Shown here piece by piece: positions 6,317-7,505 of a DNA stretch of 7,505 nucleotides. Both the position numbers and the translations under genes were made by a program. Source of the stretch: an uncultured Bacteroidales bacterium (GTDB lineage Bacteria > Bacteroidota > Bacteroidia > Bacteroidales > P3). The notes beneath the pieces were generated by a model, which worked only from the letters and a program-made list of their open reading frames with translations, was not told the DNA's origin and did not search any database. Numbering within the stretch: the first letter of the stretch is position 1; every line of letters begins with the position of its first letter. The DNA lies in assembly GCA_900319595.1 (NCBI GenBank), contig ONOZ01000141.1, positions 1 through 7,505 of the forward strand, given 5' to 3'.

Positions 6317-7336
6317 TTATACCAAAATTTCTCTTACTTTTCCCTCAATTTCTTCTGCAAGTTCAGGATTGTCCTTCAAAAGATTCTTTACTGCATCTCT
6401 ACCTTGTGCCAATTTACTTTCTCCATAAGAGAACCACGAGCCACTTTTCTTTATTATATTGTTTTCTACTGCTATGTCCAAGATTTCTCCTAAACGCGAG
6501 ATGCCCTCTCCAAACATCAAATCAAATTCAACTGTTTTGAAAGGTGGTGCTACTTTGTTTTTTGCCACTTTTACTTTTACTCTATTACCCAAAACCTTGT
6601 CGCCGTCTTTGATAGAAGTAGATTTTCTTATGTCTAAACGTACAGAAGAGTAGAATTTCAATGCGTTACCACCTGTTGTTGTTTCAGGGTTGCCATACAT
6701 GATGCCTATCTTCTCACGTAACTGGTTTATAAATATGCAACAACATTTAGTTTTGCCTATGGTTGAGGTCAATTTACGTAAGGCTTGCGACATCAATCTT
6801 GCTTGCAATCCCATTTTACTATCTCCCATCTCACCCTCTATCTCACTTTTTGGAGTAAGTGCAGCAACGGAGTCAATAACTATAATATCAATAGCACCAG
6901 AAGAGATAAGATTCTCTGCAATATCCAAAGCCTGCTCTCCATTATCGGGTTGAGAGATATAAAGATTGTCTATATCCACTCCAAGTTTTTGTGCATAGAA
7001 AGCATCAAAAGCATGTTCGGCATCTATAAAGGCTGCAATTCCTCCTTGCTTCTGAGCCTCTGCAATACAATGCGTTGCCAATGTTGTTTTACCCGAAGAT
7101 TCAGGTCCGTAGATTTCAATTATTCTACCCTTTGGCAATCCGCCAACACCCAATGCAATATCCAACGAAAGACTGCCCGTAGGTATCACCTCCACTTTAT
7201 CGGAAGTATGGTCGCCAAGTTTCATTATAGACCCTTTGCCGTAACTTTTTTCTATCTTATCTAACGCAGAGGTAAGGACTTTTAATTTCTCTAATTTTTC
7301 AACTTGTTTTGTATCAACATTTACTTCTTTTGCCAT
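6317..7336 (-). CDS. recA: RecA recombinase
   Basis: RecA polymerises on single-stranded DNA, drives homologous strand exchange and activates the SOS response. Visible motifs: Walker A GPESSGKTT (77-85), FIDAEHAFD with the catalytic glutamate at 107, Walker B IIVIDSVAAL, INQLREKIG, the DNA-binding loop L2 NPETTTGGNALKFY, and the C-terminal domain ending in EEIEGKVREILV. Numbering runs 11 ahead of E. coli RecA because of a longer N-terminal helix region. The 339-residue protein stops just after the C-terminal domain and lacks the acidic tail of E. coli RecA. Tyr214 stands where E. coli has Phe203 in L2, and three cysteines in a row (198-200) occupy the strand before INQ. The start ATG has no Shine-Dalgarno sequence; a Bacteroidota promoter lies 36 nt upstream. 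I see no certain LexA-type operator. The gene is convergent with the glycosyltransferase and uses a terminator inside it. Confidence 0.98.
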   Translation of the reverse strand: MAKEVNVDTKQVEKLEKLKVLTSALDKIEKSYGKGSIMKLGDHTSDKVEVIPTGSLSLDIALGVGGLPKGRIIEIYGPESSGKTTLATHCIAEAQKQGGIAAFIDAEHAFDAFYAQKLGVDIDNLYISQPDNGEQALDIAENLISSGAIDIIVIDSVAALTPKSEIEGEMGDSKMGLQARLMSQALRKLTSTIGKTKCCCIFINQLREKIGIMYGNPETTTGGNALKFYSSVRLDIRKSTSIKDGDKVLGNRVKVKVAKNKVAPPFKTVEFDLMFGEGISRLGEILDIAVENNIIKKSGSWFSYGESKLAQGRDAVKNLLKDNPELAEEIEGKVREILV

Positions 7337-7371
7337 TTTTCTATGTAAAGTTTTATTTTTATATTTGTCTG

Positions 7372-7402
7372 CAAAGTTACAAAAAATTATTTTAATTAAA
7401 AA
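7372..7402 (-). promoter_or_regulatory. Bacteroidota-type promoter for recA
   Basis: On the minus strand TAACTTTG (7379-7372) is a full match to the -7 element TAnnTTTG. A T-only stretch at 7402-7399 stands at the -33 position, 19 nt upstream, and is a weak match to TTTG. Transcription would start near 7366, giving a leader of about 30 nt before the recA ATG. Confidence 0.75.
7390..7401. repeat. 12-bp AT palindrome between the divergent promoters
   Basis: TTTTAATTAAAA is a perfect palindrome lying within the upstream half of the recA promoter and just before the -33 element of the rightward promoter. It could be a protein-binding site, for example for a repressor of recA. Because the region is almost pure A/T, it could also arise by chance or simply bend the DNA. 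Confidence 0.35.
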
Positions 7403-7405
7403 AAA

Positions 7406-7437
7406 TTTGGTGGTAAAGAATTTTTTTTATATCTTTG
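7406..7437 (+). promoter_or_regulatory. Bacteroidota-type promoter facing right, divergent from recA
   Basis: TTTG (7406-7409) and TATCTTTG (7430-7437) match both consensus elements (TTTG and TAnnTTTG), with a 20-nt spacer. It is the best promoter match in the window. Its -33 element lies only about 3 nt from that of recA, so the two are back to back. The transcript, starting near 7443, runs out of the window. Confidence 0.75.
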
Positions 7438-7451
7438 CAAAATGAAAAATC

Positions 7452-7505
7452 GTGCTGAAAAACAATGATTTAGAAAAAAGTGGAATAATCAGCGTGATTA
7501 TTGAA
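7452..7505 (+). CDS. Possible start of an unidentified gene, cut by the window edge
   Basis: Downstream of the rightward promoter, only one plus-strand frame stays open to the edge of the window. It could start at a GTG at 7452 and would begin MLKNNDLEKSGIISVIIE. With transcription starting near 7443, the message would be almost leaderless if that GTG were used. The fragment is too short to recognise. The true start may equally lie past the edge, in which case this stretch is a 5' leader; the inverted repeat at 7484-7502 would then be a leader hairpin. Confidence 0.25.
   Translation, partial: MLKNNDLEKSGIISVIIE
7484..7502 (+). repeat. Perfect inverted repeat near the 5' end of the rightward transcript
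   Basis: AATAATCA and TGATTATT are perfect reverse complements separated by GCG. The repeat sits about 40-60 nt after the expected transcription start. It could be an operator for a dimeric regulator, or a short RNA hairpin with a three-base loop. There is no T tract inside the window, so termination cannot be judged. Confidence 0.45.

Noticed and set aside
6785..7264. 159-codon open frame on the plus strand opposite recA, with smaller ones at 6459-6653 and 6690-6953
   Set aside because: All are shadows of the recA coding sequence and show no independent motif or start signal.
7442..7468. Eight-codon ORF (MKNRAEKQ) as a leader peptide
   Set aside because: Its ATG falls at or before the expected transcription start at about 7443, so it would probably not be in the message.

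Overview
The window looks like a piece of chromosome from an AT-rich member of the Bacteroidota, most likely the Bacteroidales. Three things point there. SecA is 1,099 residues long and carries the extra segments typical of that phylum. Three promoters match the Bacteroidota form (TAnnTTTG at about -7 with a weak T-rich element about 19-20 nt upstream). Start codons lack convincing Shine-Dalgarno sequences and sit behind A/T-rich leaders. No mobile element, CRISPR array, tRNA or rRNA is visible.

Layout, left to right. (1) secA fills positions 13-3312 and ends at a clear intrinsic terminator (3332-3379). (2) A Bacteroidota-type promoter (3424-3454) starts a rightward cluster: rnfA (membrane subunit of the Rnf ferredoxin:NAD+ oxidoreductase); a 120-residue protein that resembles an MNT-type nucleotidyltransferase stripped of its catalytic residues; a family 2 glycosyltransferase of the WaaE/KdtX type; and a family 9 (heptosyltransferase-like) glycosyltransferase that overlaps the previous gene by 50 nt. 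(3) recA lies on the minus strand, convergent with the family 9 gene, only 6 nt between the two stop codons. Its intrinsic terminator lies inside the 3' end of the glycosyltransferase coding sequence. (4) The last ~170 bases hold the recA promoter, a second promoter facing right, and the first bases of a transcript that leaves the window; its product cannot be identified.

How they work together. The genes are mostly core housekeeping functions: protein export (SecA), membrane redox energy coupling (RnfA), cell-surface glycan or lipopolysaccharide assembly (the two glycosyltransferases) and recombinational repair (RecA). The glycosyltransferases form a tight pair and probably act on the same surface glycan. 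rnfA sits without any other rnf subunit in view, next to secA and ahead of the glycan genes, so its linkage here appears positional rather than functional.

I found no convincing new multi-gene system. The observations most worth a second look are the terminator of recA encoded within the opposing gene, the catalytically empty nucleotidyltransferase-like protein, the detached rnfA, and a perfect inverted repeat just downstream of the rightward promoter at the right edge.
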